The notes under the pieces: model-generated | Told to the model about the DNA's origin: nothing | What the model saw: only the letters and a program-made list of their open reading frames with translations | Database searches by the model: none | Program-made: the position numbers and the translations under genes | Assembly: GCF_019049325.1 (NCBI RefSeq) | Contig: NZ_JAGMUO010000123.1 | Location: 1 to 64,000 of the forward strand | Length of the DNA stretch: 64,000 bases | DNA from: Streptomyces sp. AC512_CC834 | GTDB taxonomy: Bacteria; Actinomycetota; Actinomycetes; Streptomycetales; Streptomycetaceae | Direction of reading: 5' to 3' | Shown here: in pieces, positions 1 to 8,344 of the stretch | Position numbering within the stretch: the stretch's first letter is position 1 | Layout of the letters: every line of letters starts with the position of its first letter

Positions 1-3000
1 CCCCCACACCAGCACTGCCACTGTCGCGGTCGCTGAAGCTGTCGGGAGAAGGCACCTCCCACACCACCACCGGCGGCACCACATCACCCGCCGGCCACGC
101 CTCTCCATCCCACACCGGCACAGCCGCCGCGCCTTCCGGCACCACCACCGGACTCCAGCCCACCCGCCACAACGACCGGCCCACCACCCCACCAGCCGAC
201 TCCAACTGCCCCACCGACACCGGCCGACCCACCACCGACCCCACCGACAGAACGGAAGCACCCGTGTCGTCGGCCACCTCTACAGCGACGCTGTTCTCGC
301 CGTCGGGTGTGATGCACACGCGTAGGCGGGTGGCGCCGGTGGCGTGCAGGGCTACCTGGTTCCAGACGAACGGCAGTACCGGTTCACCGTCCCGGTCCCC
401 GCTCTCGTCGACCAGCGCCGCGTGCATCGCCGCATCCAGCAGTGCCGGATGCAGACCAAAACGGGACGCCTCGTCCCACGACTCCGACGGCAGCTCCACC
501 TCCGCGAAGACATCGTCACCCCGCCGCCAGGCCGCCTTCAGCCCCTGGAACACCGGACCATAGGCATACCCCTGGCGCAGCAGCAGGTCGTACGCGTCCC
601 CGACACCGACCGGTAGGGCACCGGCCGGCGGCCACACCGCCAGATCCTCACCCGACCGGGCCGCCGCACCGTCACCGACACTGCCCTGGGCATGCAGCAG
701 CCAGCCGCCACCCACCTCCGTCTCCGGACGCGAGTGGACCGTGACCGTACGCGCCCCCGACCCGTCAGCCGCACCCACCGCCACCTGGATCTGCACACCA
801 CCACGCTCAGGAAGCACCAACGGCGCCTGAAGCGTCAGCTCCTCCAGCAACCCACAACCCACCTGATCAGCAGCGTGCAGAGCAAGCTCCACAAAACCGG
901 TGCCGGGGAAGAGGATGGTGTCGCCCACGACGTGGTCGGCGAGCCAGGGCTGGGTGTCCGTGGACAGGCGACCGGTGAGGACCACGCCGTCGCTGTCGGC
1001 GAGGGTGATGGTGGCGCCGAGCAGTGGGTGCTCGGCGGTGTCGAGCCCGGCCGAGGCGACGTCCGCGGCCCCGAGTTGGGCGTCGATCCAGTAGCGCTCG
1101 CGTTGGAAGGCGTAGGTGGGCAGGTCGACGCGTTCGGCGCCGCGTCCGGCGTAGAAGGCGGTCCAGTCGACGGTGCCGCCCGAGGCGAACACCTGCCCCA
1201 GCGCGCCCACGGCCGTCACATCCTCCGGACGGTCCTTGCGCAGCACGGACGCGAACGTGACCTCATCGGCGTCCGTGTCGAGGGTCTGCCGGGCCAGACC
1301 CGTCAGAACCGGATCCGGGCCGCACTCCACAAACCGCACCACACCCTGCCCCTGCAGAGCAGCGATCCCGTCGGCGAAGCGGACGGCCTCACGCACGTGG
1401 CGTACCCAGTACTCGGGGTCGGTGAGCTGCCCCGCCACCGCGAGGGCGCCTGTCACGTTGGACACGACGGGCAGGGACGGCTCCGCATACGACAGCGACG
1501 CCGCTACTCCACGGAACTCCTCCAGCATCGGCTCCATCAACGGCGAATGGAACGCATGCGACACCCGCAGCCGGGACACCCGCCGCCCCAGCCCACTGAA
1601 GTGCTCAGCGACCGTGTCGACGTCGGTCTGGGTGCCGGACACCACGATGGACGTGGGGCCGTTGACGGCGGCGATCCCGACACCGTCGGACAGCACCGGC
1701 AGGACCTCTGCCTCGGTGGCCTCCACCGCGAGCATCGCTCCGCCCTCGGGCAGCGCATCCATCAGCCGGCCACGCGCCGCCACCAACACGGACGCGTCCT
1801 CCAGGGACAGCACCCCCGCCACATGCGCGGCGGTCACCTCACCAATGGAGTGCCCCGCCACAAAGTCGGGACGCACACCCCAGGACTCCACCAGCCGGAA
1901 CAACGCCGTCTCCACCGCGAACAGCCCCGCCTGCGCGAACACCGTCCGGTTCAGCAGCCGGACGTCATCGCCCCACACCACCTCCCGCAACGACCGGCCC
2001 AGCAGACCGTCCAACCGGCCACACACCGCATCGAAGGCCGACGCGAACACGGGGAAGGCGTCGTAGAGTTCCCGGCCCATCCCCAGCCGCTGACTGCCCT
2101 GACCCGTGAACAGCACAGCCGTCCGGCCACCCGCACGCGCCCGCACCACCGAGCCTTCCACCCCGCCCAGCGCGGTCAGCAGCTCCTCGCGGTCCCGGCC
2201 CACCACCACCGCACGCCGCTCCAACGCAGCCCGCGACGACACCAAAGACAACCCCACATCCACCGGCGACAGTTCGAGCCGCTCACCCACCCACCCGGCA
2301 AGCCGCTCCGCCTGCGCCACCACCGCACCCGCGCCACGCCCCGACACCACCCACGGCACCACGGCCGACGCCTTGAGCTCGGCAACTGGAACCGCCACCA
2401 CCGGCGGCTCCTCCACGATCACGTGGGCGTTCGTCCCACTGATTCCGAAGGACGACACAGCCGCACGCCGAGGCCGCCCCTCCTCCGGCGCCGGCCACTC
2501 CCGAGCCTCCGTCAGCAGCTCCACAGCACCCGCGTCCCAGTCCACCTTGGACGAAGGCTCGTCGGAGTACAGAGACTTGGGCATCGTCTCGTGACGCATC
2601 GCCATGACCATCTTGATAATGCCCGCGACACCCGCCGCAGCCTGCGTATGACCCATGTTCGACTTGATCGACCCCAGCCACAGCGGACGGTCCTCCGCCC
2701 TGTCCTGACCGTAGGTCGCCAGCAACGCCTGCGCCTCGATCGGGTCACCCAGCGTCGTACCCGTACCGTGCGCCTCGATCAGGTCCACGTCGCCCGACGT
2801 CAGTCCCGCCCCGGCCAGTGCCTGGCGGATCACCCGCTGCTGCGAGGGGCCGTTGGGGGCCGTCAGACCATTGCTCGCCCCGTCCTGGTTGATGGCGCTG
2901 CCGCGCACCACCGCCAGCACGGGGTGGCCGTTGCGGCGCGCGTCCGACAGGCGCTCCACCAGCAGCATGCCCGCGCCCTCGGCCCAGCCGACACCGTCGG

Positions 3001-3748
3001 CGGACTCGGAGAAGGACTTGCAACGACCGTTCCTGGAGAGGCCGCGCTGGCGGCTGAACTCCACGAAGACCTCAGGCGTCGCCATCGTGGCGACACCGCC
3101 GACGAGCGCCAGGGAGCACTCGCCGGACCGCAGGGCGTGCGCGGCCAGGTGCAGGGCGACCAGCGACGAGGAGCACGCCGTGTCGACGGAGACCGCCGGA
3201 CCCTCCAGACCGAGCGTGTAGGAGATCCGGCCGGAGGTGATGGAGCCGGCGGCACTGCTGTAGGGGTAGTCGTGGTACATGGTTCCGGCGAACACGCCGG
3301 TCGTGCTGCCCTTGAGGGTCAGCGGGTCGATCCCGGCGCGTTCGAGGGCCTCCCAGGCGGTCTCCAGGAGCAGCCGCTGCTGGGGGTCCATGACCAGCGC
3401 CTCGTTCGGGCTGATACCGAAGAAGTCGGCATCGAAGTCCGCCGCGTTGTGGAGGAATCCGCCTTCGCGCGCGTACGTCTTGCCTTCGCGCCCGGGCTCC
3501 GGGTCGAACACACCGGCGTCCCAGCCGCGGTCGGAGGGGAATTCCGACACGGCGTCCACACCGTCCGACACCAGTTGCCACAGATCCTCGGGCGACGCCA
3601 CACCGCCCGGGTAGCGGCATGCCATCCCCACGATCGCGATCGGCTCCCGCAGCGCATCCGACATCTTGCGGTTCTGCCCGCGCAGTCGCTCCGCTTCCTT
3701 GAGGGATGTCCGAAGTGCCTCGACAAGCCGCTGGTCGGAGTTCGCCAT
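1..3748 (-). CDS. Type I polyketide synthase, partial (docking helix-KS-AT-DH...)
   Basis: Modular PKS entering at its N-terminus and cut by the left edge (1249 codons visible). Residues 1-35 form a charged helix typical of an N-terminal docking domain, so an upstream PKS subunit probably hands over the chain. The KS starts near residue 36 (PIAIVGMACRYPGG) with active-site Cys192 in DTACSSS, then HGTGT and SNMGHTQAAAG, so it should be active. The AT has GHSIGE (Ser634) and HAFHS (731-735), the pattern of malonyl-CoA-specific ATs. A DH begins near residue 907: LADHVVGDTILFPG gives the catalytic His939 (Asp where most DHs have the second Gly), GYAYGPVFQGL follows, and the second catalytic Asp is near 1105. 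KR/ER/ACP would lie outside. The ATG at 3748 has no rival. A 1029-residue + strand reading frame over this gene is a high-GC shadow. Confidence 0.96.
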   Translation of the reverse strand, partial: MANSDQRLVEALRTSLKEAERLRGQNRKMSDALREPIAIVGMACRYPGGVASPEDLWQLVSDGVDAVSEFPSDRGWDAGVFDPEPGREGKTYAREGGFLHNAADFDADFFGISPNEALVMDPQQRLLLETAWEALERAGIDPLTLKGSTTGVFAGTMYHDYPYSSAAGSITSGRISYTLGLEGPAVSVDTACSSSLVALHLAAHALRSGECSLALVGGVATMATPEVFVEFSRQRGLSRNGRCKSFSESADGVGWAEGAGMLLVERLSDARRNGHPVLAVVRGSAINQDGASNGLTAPNGPSQQRVIRQALAGAGLTSGDVDLIEAHGTGTTLGDPIEAQALLATYGQDRAEDRPLWLGSIKSNMGHTQAAAGVAGIIKMVMAMRHETMPKSLYSDEPSSKVDWDAGAVELLTEAREWPAPEEGRPRRAAVSSFGISGTNAHVIVEEPPVVAVPVAELKASAVVPWVVSGRGAGAVVAQAERLAGWVGERLELSPVDVGLSLVSSRAALERRAVVVGRDREELLTALGGVEGSVVRARAGGRTAVLFTGQGSQRLGMGRELYDAFPVFASAFDAVCGRLDGLLGRSLREVVWGDDVRLLNRTVFAQAGLFAVETALFRLVESWGVRPDFVAGHSIGEVTAAHVAGVLSLEDASVLVAARGRLMDALPEGGAMLAVEATEAEVLPVLSDGVGIAAVNGPTSIVVSGTQTDVDTVAEHFSGLGRRVSRLRVSHAFHSPLMEPMLEEFRGVAASLSYAEPSLPVVSNVTGALAVAGQLTDPEYWVRHVREAVRFADGIAALQGQGVVRFVECGPDPVLTGLARQTLDTDADEVTFASVLRKDRPEDVTAVGALGQVFASGGTVDWTAFYAGRGAERVDLPTYAFQRERYWIDAQLGAADVASAGLDTAEHPLLGATITLADSDGVVLTGRLSTDTQPWLADHVVGDTILFPGTGFVELALHAADQVGCGLLEELTLQAPLVLPERGGVQIQVAVGAADGSGARTVTVHSRPETEVGGGWLLHAQGSVGDGAAARSGEDLAVWPPAGALPVGVGDAYDLLLRQGYAYGPVFQGLKAAWRRGDDVFAEVELPSESWDEASRFGLHPALLDAAMHAALVDESGDRDGEPVLPFVWNQVALHATGATRLRVCITPDGENSVAVEVADDTGASVLSVGSVVGRPVSVGQLESAGGVVGRSLWRVGWSPVVVPEGAAAVPVWDGEAWPAGDVVPPVVVWEVPSPDSFSDRDSGSAGVG

Positions 3749-4318
3749 CTCGGTCTTCCCACTTCCCGTGTCACATGGTGAATATCTGGACAGGCGTCGA
3801 AGCGCCGACGGGGCCGGATGCTGCGACGCGGATGCCGGATCGGAACGGCCCGGCAGTCGTCCCGGGAACAGTCCGGCCGCCGTATCGGAAAACCGGGCGG
3901 GTATGCGCGCGGGGCGCCGGGTGGTGCGTGCCCGCGTGAGGAGAACGGCGGTGTTCAGCCCACGGTAGGGCAGTGACGTGCGGCCGGACCCCCTAAGAAG
4001 CCCCCTTAAGACATCCTCTGAGGAGTCCTCCCGGCAAGCCCCTCATGCGGCCCGGTAGGACGAGGTGGGAGGTGCGAGCCGGCTCTTCCCGGGCCCCTAA
4101 AGTCGTCGTGCCGCACATGAATAGGGGGACGGCTCCCGCCTGTTGGCGGCATGGAGACGGTACAAAGAATTCCGAGTCGGCGTATGGCGCGCTGCCGGGG
4201 CACACCGGAGTTCCCGTGTGTCCTCCGCGTCTCTTCGGCAGCCCATTCGACTGCCCCCGGGCCCGTGTGCCGGTCCGCCGTCCGTCATGTCACTACAGCA
4301 GACCATCTGGAGGGCCCC
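3749..4318. other. Divergent intergenic region between PKS and SDR
   Basis: 570 bases between the divergent PKS and SDR starts. I see no gene. CCCCCTAAGA-like direct repeats occur around 3990-4011, and both promoters presumably lie here, but no -10/-35 pair stands out. Confidence 0.5.
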
Positions 4319-5170
4319 ATGGGCCGGGTAGAAGGCAAGGTCGTCGTCATCACGGGTGCGGCGCGCGGGCAAGGGCGCAGCCACGCCGTGCGGCTGGCCG
4401 AGGAAGGCGCCGACATCATCGCGATCGACCTCGGTGAGGACATCGAGGTCGTCGGGTACCCGCTCGGCACCGCGGAGGAACTGGCGGAGACGGCCCGCCT
4501 GGTCGAGAAGACCGGCCGCAGGGTGGTCACCAAGCTGGCCGACACCCGCGATCGTGCGGCACTGCGCCAGGCGATCGACGAGGGGGTCGCCCAACTCGGC
4601 CGGCTCGACGTGGTCGTGGCGAACGCCGCGATCGGACCCGTGGGTGCCGACCGTCCGCTCACCGCGTTCGCCGACGCCGTCGACGTCAACCTCAGCGGCA
4701 CGCTGAACACGGTGCACGCCGCTCTGCCGCACCTTCAGGAGGGCGCCTCCGTCATCCTGATCGGCTCCGCGGCCGCGTACTTCGCGGCCTACGGCAGCGA
4801 CCCGGGCGGCATGGGTCCGGGCGGCATCGGTTACGCCTTCACCAAGCAGATGCTCGGTCACTACGTCAATTGGTTCGCTCCCTTCCTGGCTCCTCAGGGC
4901 CTGCGGATCAACGTGGTGCACCCGACCAACGTCAACACGCCGATGCTGCACAACGAGGCGATGTACAAGGTGTTCCGTCCCGACCTGGAGCACCCGGTGG
5001 CGCAGGACGCCGAGCCGGGCTTCTCGATGGTGCAGGCCCTGCCCATTCCCTACGTGGAGCCGATCGACGTCTCGCACGCGGTGGCCTATCTCGCGTCCGA
5101 CGAGTCCCGCTTCGTCACCGGCACCCAGCTTCGGGTCGACGGTGGAGCAGTGGTCAAGAACGGCAAGTGA
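4319..5170 (+). CDS. Mycofactocin-coupled SDR family oxidoreductase
   Basis: 283-residue short-chain dehydrogenase. The Rossmann motif is TGAARGQG near the N-terminus, NAA follows in the middle, and the Tyr-x-x-x-Lys pair is in GYAFTKQM. The insert after beta-2 (VVGYPLGTAEELAETARLVE) marks the mycofactocin-dependent SDR subfamily, which holds its NAD(H) tightly and passes electrons to mycofactocin. I chose the ATG at 4319 over an upstream in-frame ATG because CTGGAGG lies just before it and homology begins at GKVVVITG. It precedes the flavin reductase by 86 bases, probably in one operon, and diverges from the PKS. The likely substrate is an alcohol or ketone of the polyketide, which is an inference. 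The mycofactocin genes at 25-38.6 kb could supply the cofactor. Confidence 0.92.
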   Translation: MGRVEGKVVVITGAARGQGRSHAVRLAEEGADIIAIDLGEDIEVVGYPLGTAEELAETARLVEKTGRRVVTKLADTRDRAALRQAIDEGVAQLGRLDVVVANAAIGPVGADRPLTAFADAVDVNLSGTLNTVHAALPHLQEGASVILIGSAAAYFAAYGSDPGGMGPGGIGYAFTKQMLGHYVNWFAPFLAPQGLRINVVHPTNVNTPMLHNEAMYKVFRPDLEHPVAQDAEPGFSMVQALPIPYVEPIDVSHAVAYLASDESRFVTGTQLRVDGGAVVKNGK

Positions 5171-5256
5171 GGCGTGCATTCACCACACCGCCGTTGCCCC
5201 GGTGAGCCGGGGGAGCGGCGGTGACCCCGATCCGGGCACCGAAGGAGGGAATCCGG

Positions 5257-5775
5257 ATGACGCAAGCCGTCCCGAGTCCGGCAGCCGTGGCGCCTTCCCT
5301 TGAGGAAGTGTCGACGCGGTTCCGGGAGGCCATGGCCTCGTACCCGAGTGGCGTGACCCTCGTGACCACCACCGACGACCAGGGTGTGTGGCGCGGGTTC
5401 ACGGCCACGTCGTTCTGCTCGCTGTCCGCGGACCCGCCGATGGTCCTTGTGTGCTTGGCCCATACCGCCCAGTGCCACGCGGCGTTCGACAAGGCCGATT
5501 CGTGGGTGGTCCAGGTGGTGCCGCACCGGCGCGCGGATCTGGCCACGCGGTTCGCCACCAGAGGTGCGGACAAGTTCGGCCGGAGCGACTTCACGCCGAA
5601 CTCGGACGGCCACCCCGTTCTGGAGGAGGCCGCCGCGGTGCTGGAGTGCGAGGCCCACGTCCGTCACGATGTCGCCGACCACACGATCCTGGTCGGCCGG
5701 GTACTCGACGTCCGGCTGCGTGACGACGCTCCGACGGTGTACTTCCGCCGGGGCTTCCGCACGTTGGCGGACTGA
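5257..5775 (+). CDS. Flavin reductase family protein (FMN-binding split barrel)
   Basis: 172 residues, full length for the NAD(P)H:flavin reductase family that feeds reduced flavin to two-component monooxygenases. The family pattern is visible: REAMASYPSGVTLVTT, GFTATSFCSLSADPPMVLVCL, then conserved F...VQVV and the GRVLDV strand near the C-terminus. The start at 5257 is set by GAAGGAGGGA 7 bases upstream; an earlier GTG at 5221 lacks one. It is probably cotranscribed with the mycofactocin-type SDR and ends before a strong hairpin. No partner monooxygenase is visible in this window, so it may serve one further along the PKS cluster or act directly on flavins. Confidence 0.88.
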   Translation: MTQAVPSPAAVAPSLEEVSTRFREAMASYPSGVTLVTTTDDQGVWRGFTATSFCSLSADPPMVLVCLAHTAQCHAAFDKADSWVVQVVPHRRADLATRFATRGADKFGRSDFTPNSDGHPVLEEAAAVLECEAHVRHDVADHTILVGRVLDVRLRDDAPTVYFRRGFRTLAD

Positions 5776-5804
5776 TCGTTCGCCGGCCTCGGCGGTCAAC
5801 AGCC

Positions 5805-5860
5805 AAGGGCCGGTGGTGGCCGGAGTCCCGGACCAGGGACTCCGGCCACCACCGGCCCTT
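5805..5860 (+). terminator. Terminator after flavin reductase
   Basis: Perfect 24-bp stem (5805-5828 with 5837-5860) and 8-base loop, followed by CTTCTTCG. It lies 30 bases after the flavin reductase stop. Confidence 0.85.
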
Positions 5861-5921
5861 CTTCGCGTGCTCCACTGCTCCACGAGCCCGGTGACGACCC
5901 ACACTCCCCAGCCACACACAG

Positions 5922-5985
5922 CCCGCAGCCCACAGGGCGGGACCCGGACCTGAACCGGTCCGGGTCCCGCCCTGCGGGCTGCGGG
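5922..5985 (-). terminator. Terminator after MFS exporter
   Basis: 29-bp stem (5922-5950 with 5957-5985, one mismatch) and 6-base loop, just downstream of the MFS stop on the minus strand. With the hairpin at 5805 it separates two convergent units. Confidence 0.8.
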
Positions 5986-6009
5986 TCGCGCGTCGGCGTC
6001 CCCGGAGGA

Positions 6010-7458
6010 CTAGTGACTTGCCGCCGCCACCGGTGCTTCCGGCTGCTCCTTCGCCGGCTCGGCGGCATGCGGCCTCAGCTTCGGCATGATGAGGGCGCAC
6101 AGGCCCGACAGCGCGAAGGCGGCCACGGTGATCCACAGGGCCTTGATGACACCTTCGTTGAGGGTGTCGAAGGTCGGACGGTCGCCGGCCGTGTTGAAGA
6201 AGACGACGCCGCCGACGGCCACGCCCAGCGAGTAGCCGAGCTGCTGGAAGGTGGCGAAGGCACCGGACGCGGCACCGGCCGAGACCGCGGGGACCGTGCG
6301 CAGGGACTCGTCGAGGAGCGGCACGATCAGCAGGACCATGCCGGCGCCGGAGATGCCCAGGGCCAGGGAGAGGTCCCAGCCGGACAGCGACGTGCCCTTC
6401 TCGTTGATGGTGTAGATCGCCCAGACGAACGCGGCGGCCTGGATCAAGCCGCCGGCGAGGATGACGTACTTGCCGAACTTCTTGGCCAGCGGGTCGCCGG
6501 CCGGGGAGATCACGATGGAACCGACGGACATGGCGAAGATCGTCAGACCGGTGGCCAGCGGGCTGAAGCCAAGCGCGGTCTGCAGGTAGTAGCCCAGGGC
6601 AAGGATGTAGCAGCCGTTGGCGGTCCAGAACAGGATCTGCACGACGAGGCCGCTGCTGAAGCCGTGGTTCGCGAACAGTTGCATGGGCAGCAGCGACGAG
6701 CCGTCGCGTCGCATCTTGGCCCGCTGCTGGAGGACGAACACCACCAGTGCGACCGGGGACGCGCCCAGCATGACCCAGATCCAGGGCGCCCAGTCGGCCA
6801 TGCGCCCGTCGATCAGCGGGAACTCCACCAGGAACACCGTGGCGCTGGCGAGGAACACGCCGACGAGGTCGAGCTTCGGCGGGTTGTCGGAGCGGCTGTT
6901 CGGGACGAAGAAGCTCGCCAGTGCCAGCAGGGCGATACAGATGGGCACGTTGACCAGGAAGACCGAGCGCCAGCCGAGACCGAAGAGGTCGGCTTCCACC
7001 ATCCAGCCGCCGGCGATCAGACCGACGACGGAACCCAGGGCACTCATGGCGCCGATCAGGCCGTAGATCTTGCCGCGTTCGGCGGGTTCGTACATGACCT
7101 GGACGGACGACAGGACCTGGGGCACCATCACACCCGCGAAGCCACCCTGGACGACGCGTGCCGCCACCAGCATCGTCCCGCCGTCCGCCGAGGCGGCCCA
7201 GAGGGAGGAGAGGCCGAAGCCGGCGACGCCGATGAGGAACATGGTGCGCCGACCGAAGATGTCGCCCAGGCGTCCGCCCGTGATCAGCAGGACGGCGAAG
7301 GCCAGCAGATAGCCGGCCATGATCCACTCGAGGTGGGCGTCGGTTGCGTCGAGGTCCCTCTGGATGGTCGGCAGGGCGACGTTGGTGATCGTGGTGTCGA
7401 CCAGGTCGACGAACTGCGCGATGATCAGAACGGTAATCGCGATCGTCCGTTTCTTCAT
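6010..7458 (-). CDS. MFS drug exporter, DHA2 (EmrB/QacA) type
   Basis: 482 residues, the usual length of a 14-helix proton-driven exporter. The first helix starts right after MKKRTIAI and carries LVDTTITNVALPTI, the DHA2 signature. Motif A follows (GGRLGDIFGRR), and antiporter motif C-like GSVVGLIAGGWMV lies near residue 150. The tail after the last helix is short and cytoplasmic. GAGGAGAG precedes the ATG. Its place beside PKS, ABC and regulatory genes suggests export of, or resistance to, the polyketide. The gene is single, bounded downstream by its own terminator and upstream by the inverted-repeat element. Confidence 0.92.
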   Translation of the reverse strand: MKKRTIAITVLIIAQFVDLVDTTITNVALPTIQRDLDATDAHLEWIMAGYLLAFAVLLITGGRLGDIFGRRTMFLIGVAGFGLSSLWAASADGGTMLVAARVVQGGFAGVMVPQVLSSVQVMYEPAERGKIYGLIGAMSALGSVVGLIAGGWMVEADLFGLGWRSVFLVNVPICIALLALASFFVPNSRSDNPPKLDLVGVFLASATVFLVEFPLIDGRMADWAPWIWVMLGASPVALVVFVLQQRAKMRRDGSSLLPMQLFANHGFSSGLVVQILFWTANGCYILALGYYLQTALGFSPLATGLTIFAMSVGSIVISPAGDPLAKKFGKYVILAGGLIQAAAFVWAIYTINEKGTSLSGWDLSLALGISGAGMVLLIVPLLDESLRTVPAVSAGAASGAFATFQQLGYSLGVAVGGVVFFNTAGDRPTFDTLNEGVIKALWITVAAFALSGLCALIMPKLRPHAAEPAKEQPEAPVAAASH

Positions 7459-7560
7459 GACGGACTCTCCTCACTCAAGATGTCGGCGTGCGGGGTGCCG
7501 ACCCCGCACGCCTGCTCAACTTCATCGAGGACCACCACCGTCGGGGGCCCCAGGCACTCA

Positions 7561-7743
7561 GGGGGTGGCGTTTGGATCTTGCCGGGGTCGCGGGGTCTGG
7601 CACGCCCATCTGCGGCGTTGTCGTCGGTTGCCAGGGCTCCGCCCTGTCGCCCTCCTCCGCCTTGCATCTGCACGCACCAGACCCCGCTCGGGTCGGCAAC
7701 AACGCGCCGTCGCTTGGACCGGCCTGATCCAAACGCCACCCCC
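7561..7743. repeat. 183-bp element with 18-bp perfect terminal inverted repeats (MITE-like)
   Basis: The arms 7561-7578 (GGGGGTGGCGTTTGGATC) and 7726-7743 are exact reverse complements. Inside them CGGGGTCTGG (7591-7600) pairs with 7677-7686, and GTTG/CAAC segments pair again, so the whole piece can fold as a long cruciform. It holds no ORF and touches the stop codon of the SRPBCC gene. It could be a miniature mobile element, a REP-type sequence or an elaborate terminator. Confidence 0.6.
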
Positions 7744-8162
7744 TAGCGGGTGGCGAGCTCCGCGAGCTCCTTGACGCCCTTGTCCAGGCTGGCGGCGAAC
7801 GCCGGGCCCTGTGCGGCGCCGACCTGGTCGGCGGGGGGGCCGTCGAGCCGCATGGTGTGGCTGATCAGGGTGCCGCCGTTGTCGAGCGGGGTGAGCGAGC
7901 AGATCGACTGGGCGATCAGGCCGCCACCGGGCTGGGTCTCCATGGTGAAGCCCTTGCCCTCGTCCACGGAGACGAGGGTGAACGGCATGGCCGGCTGGCC
8001 CTCGTTGGTGACGGTGCCGGTGGTGCCGGTGGCGAACGGACCCTGGCGGTCAACGGCGACCAGCTCCGGGTTCCAGGACGGCCACGTGGTCGGGTCCTCG
8101 TAGCGGCTCCACACGGCCTGGGGCGCTGCGGTGGTCTCGGCGGTCTTCGTGGTCTCCCACAT
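7743..8162 (-). CDS. SRPBCC (START-like) family protein
   Basis: 139-residue single-domain helix-grip protein of the polyketide cyclase/dehydrase-lipid transport superfamily. The N-terminal pattern is clear: TTAAPQAVWSRYEDPTTWPSWNP, with the usual W...W of the beta-1/helix-1 region; GGTLISHTMRLDGP forms a late strand. Such proteins bind hydrophobic ligands, and only some are cyclases. A type I PKS would not need an aromatic cyclase, so a binding, stress or modifying role is as likely. It starts 24 bases after a palindromic operator-like site at 8186 and ends at the inverted-repeat element. Confidence 0.8.
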   Translation of the reverse strand: MWETTKTAETTAAPQAVWSRYEDPTTWPSWNPELVAVDRQGPFATGTTGTVTNEGQPAMPFTLVSVDEGKGFTMETQPGGGLIAQSICSLTPLDNGGTLISHTMRLDGPPADQVGAAQGPAFAASLDKGVKELAELATR

Positions 8163-8183
8163 GAAGCTGACTCCCCATCTGTT

Positions 8184-8218
8184 CTATACGTACTTACGCT
8201 TAAGACAAATGTACAGAT
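8184..8218 (-). promoter_or_regulatory. Promoter/operator of SRPBCC gene
   Basis: ATACGTA-CT-TACGCTT (8186-8201) is a near palindrome, and the minus strand reads TTGTCT...TATAGA toward the SRPBCC start. The same 35-base sequence, with about four changes, recurs at 18943. The palindrome over a promoter suggests a TetR-like repressor, but no such regulator is in the window. Confidence 0.55.
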
Positions 8219-8282
8219 GCCCTCGGTGGACCGCAACCGGTGACGCGCATCCGGGTCAACTCCCCCGCCACAACGAAAAGAA

Positions 8283-8320
8283 GAGCGGGTCCCGGCACCT
8301 GTGAGGTGCGGGACCCGCTC
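8283..8320 (-). terminator. Terminator after ABC permease
   Basis: GAGCGGGTCC... pairs with ...GGACCCGCTC over 17 bp with one bulged base and a GTG loop, 25 bases past the permease stop. Confidence 0.8.
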
Positions 8321-8344
8321 GGGTCGGGAGCGCTCGCGATCCGG

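Noticed and set aside
692..3781. 1029-codon + strand reading frame over the PKS
   Set aside because: High-GC antisense shadow; its protein is Arg/His/Gln-rich with no domain, while the minus strand encodes an intact KS-AT-DH.
8184..8218. Gamma-butyrolactone ARE box
   Set aside because: The palindrome arms (ATACGTA) and 2-base spacer do not match ARE consensus closely; a generic TetR-type site is safer.
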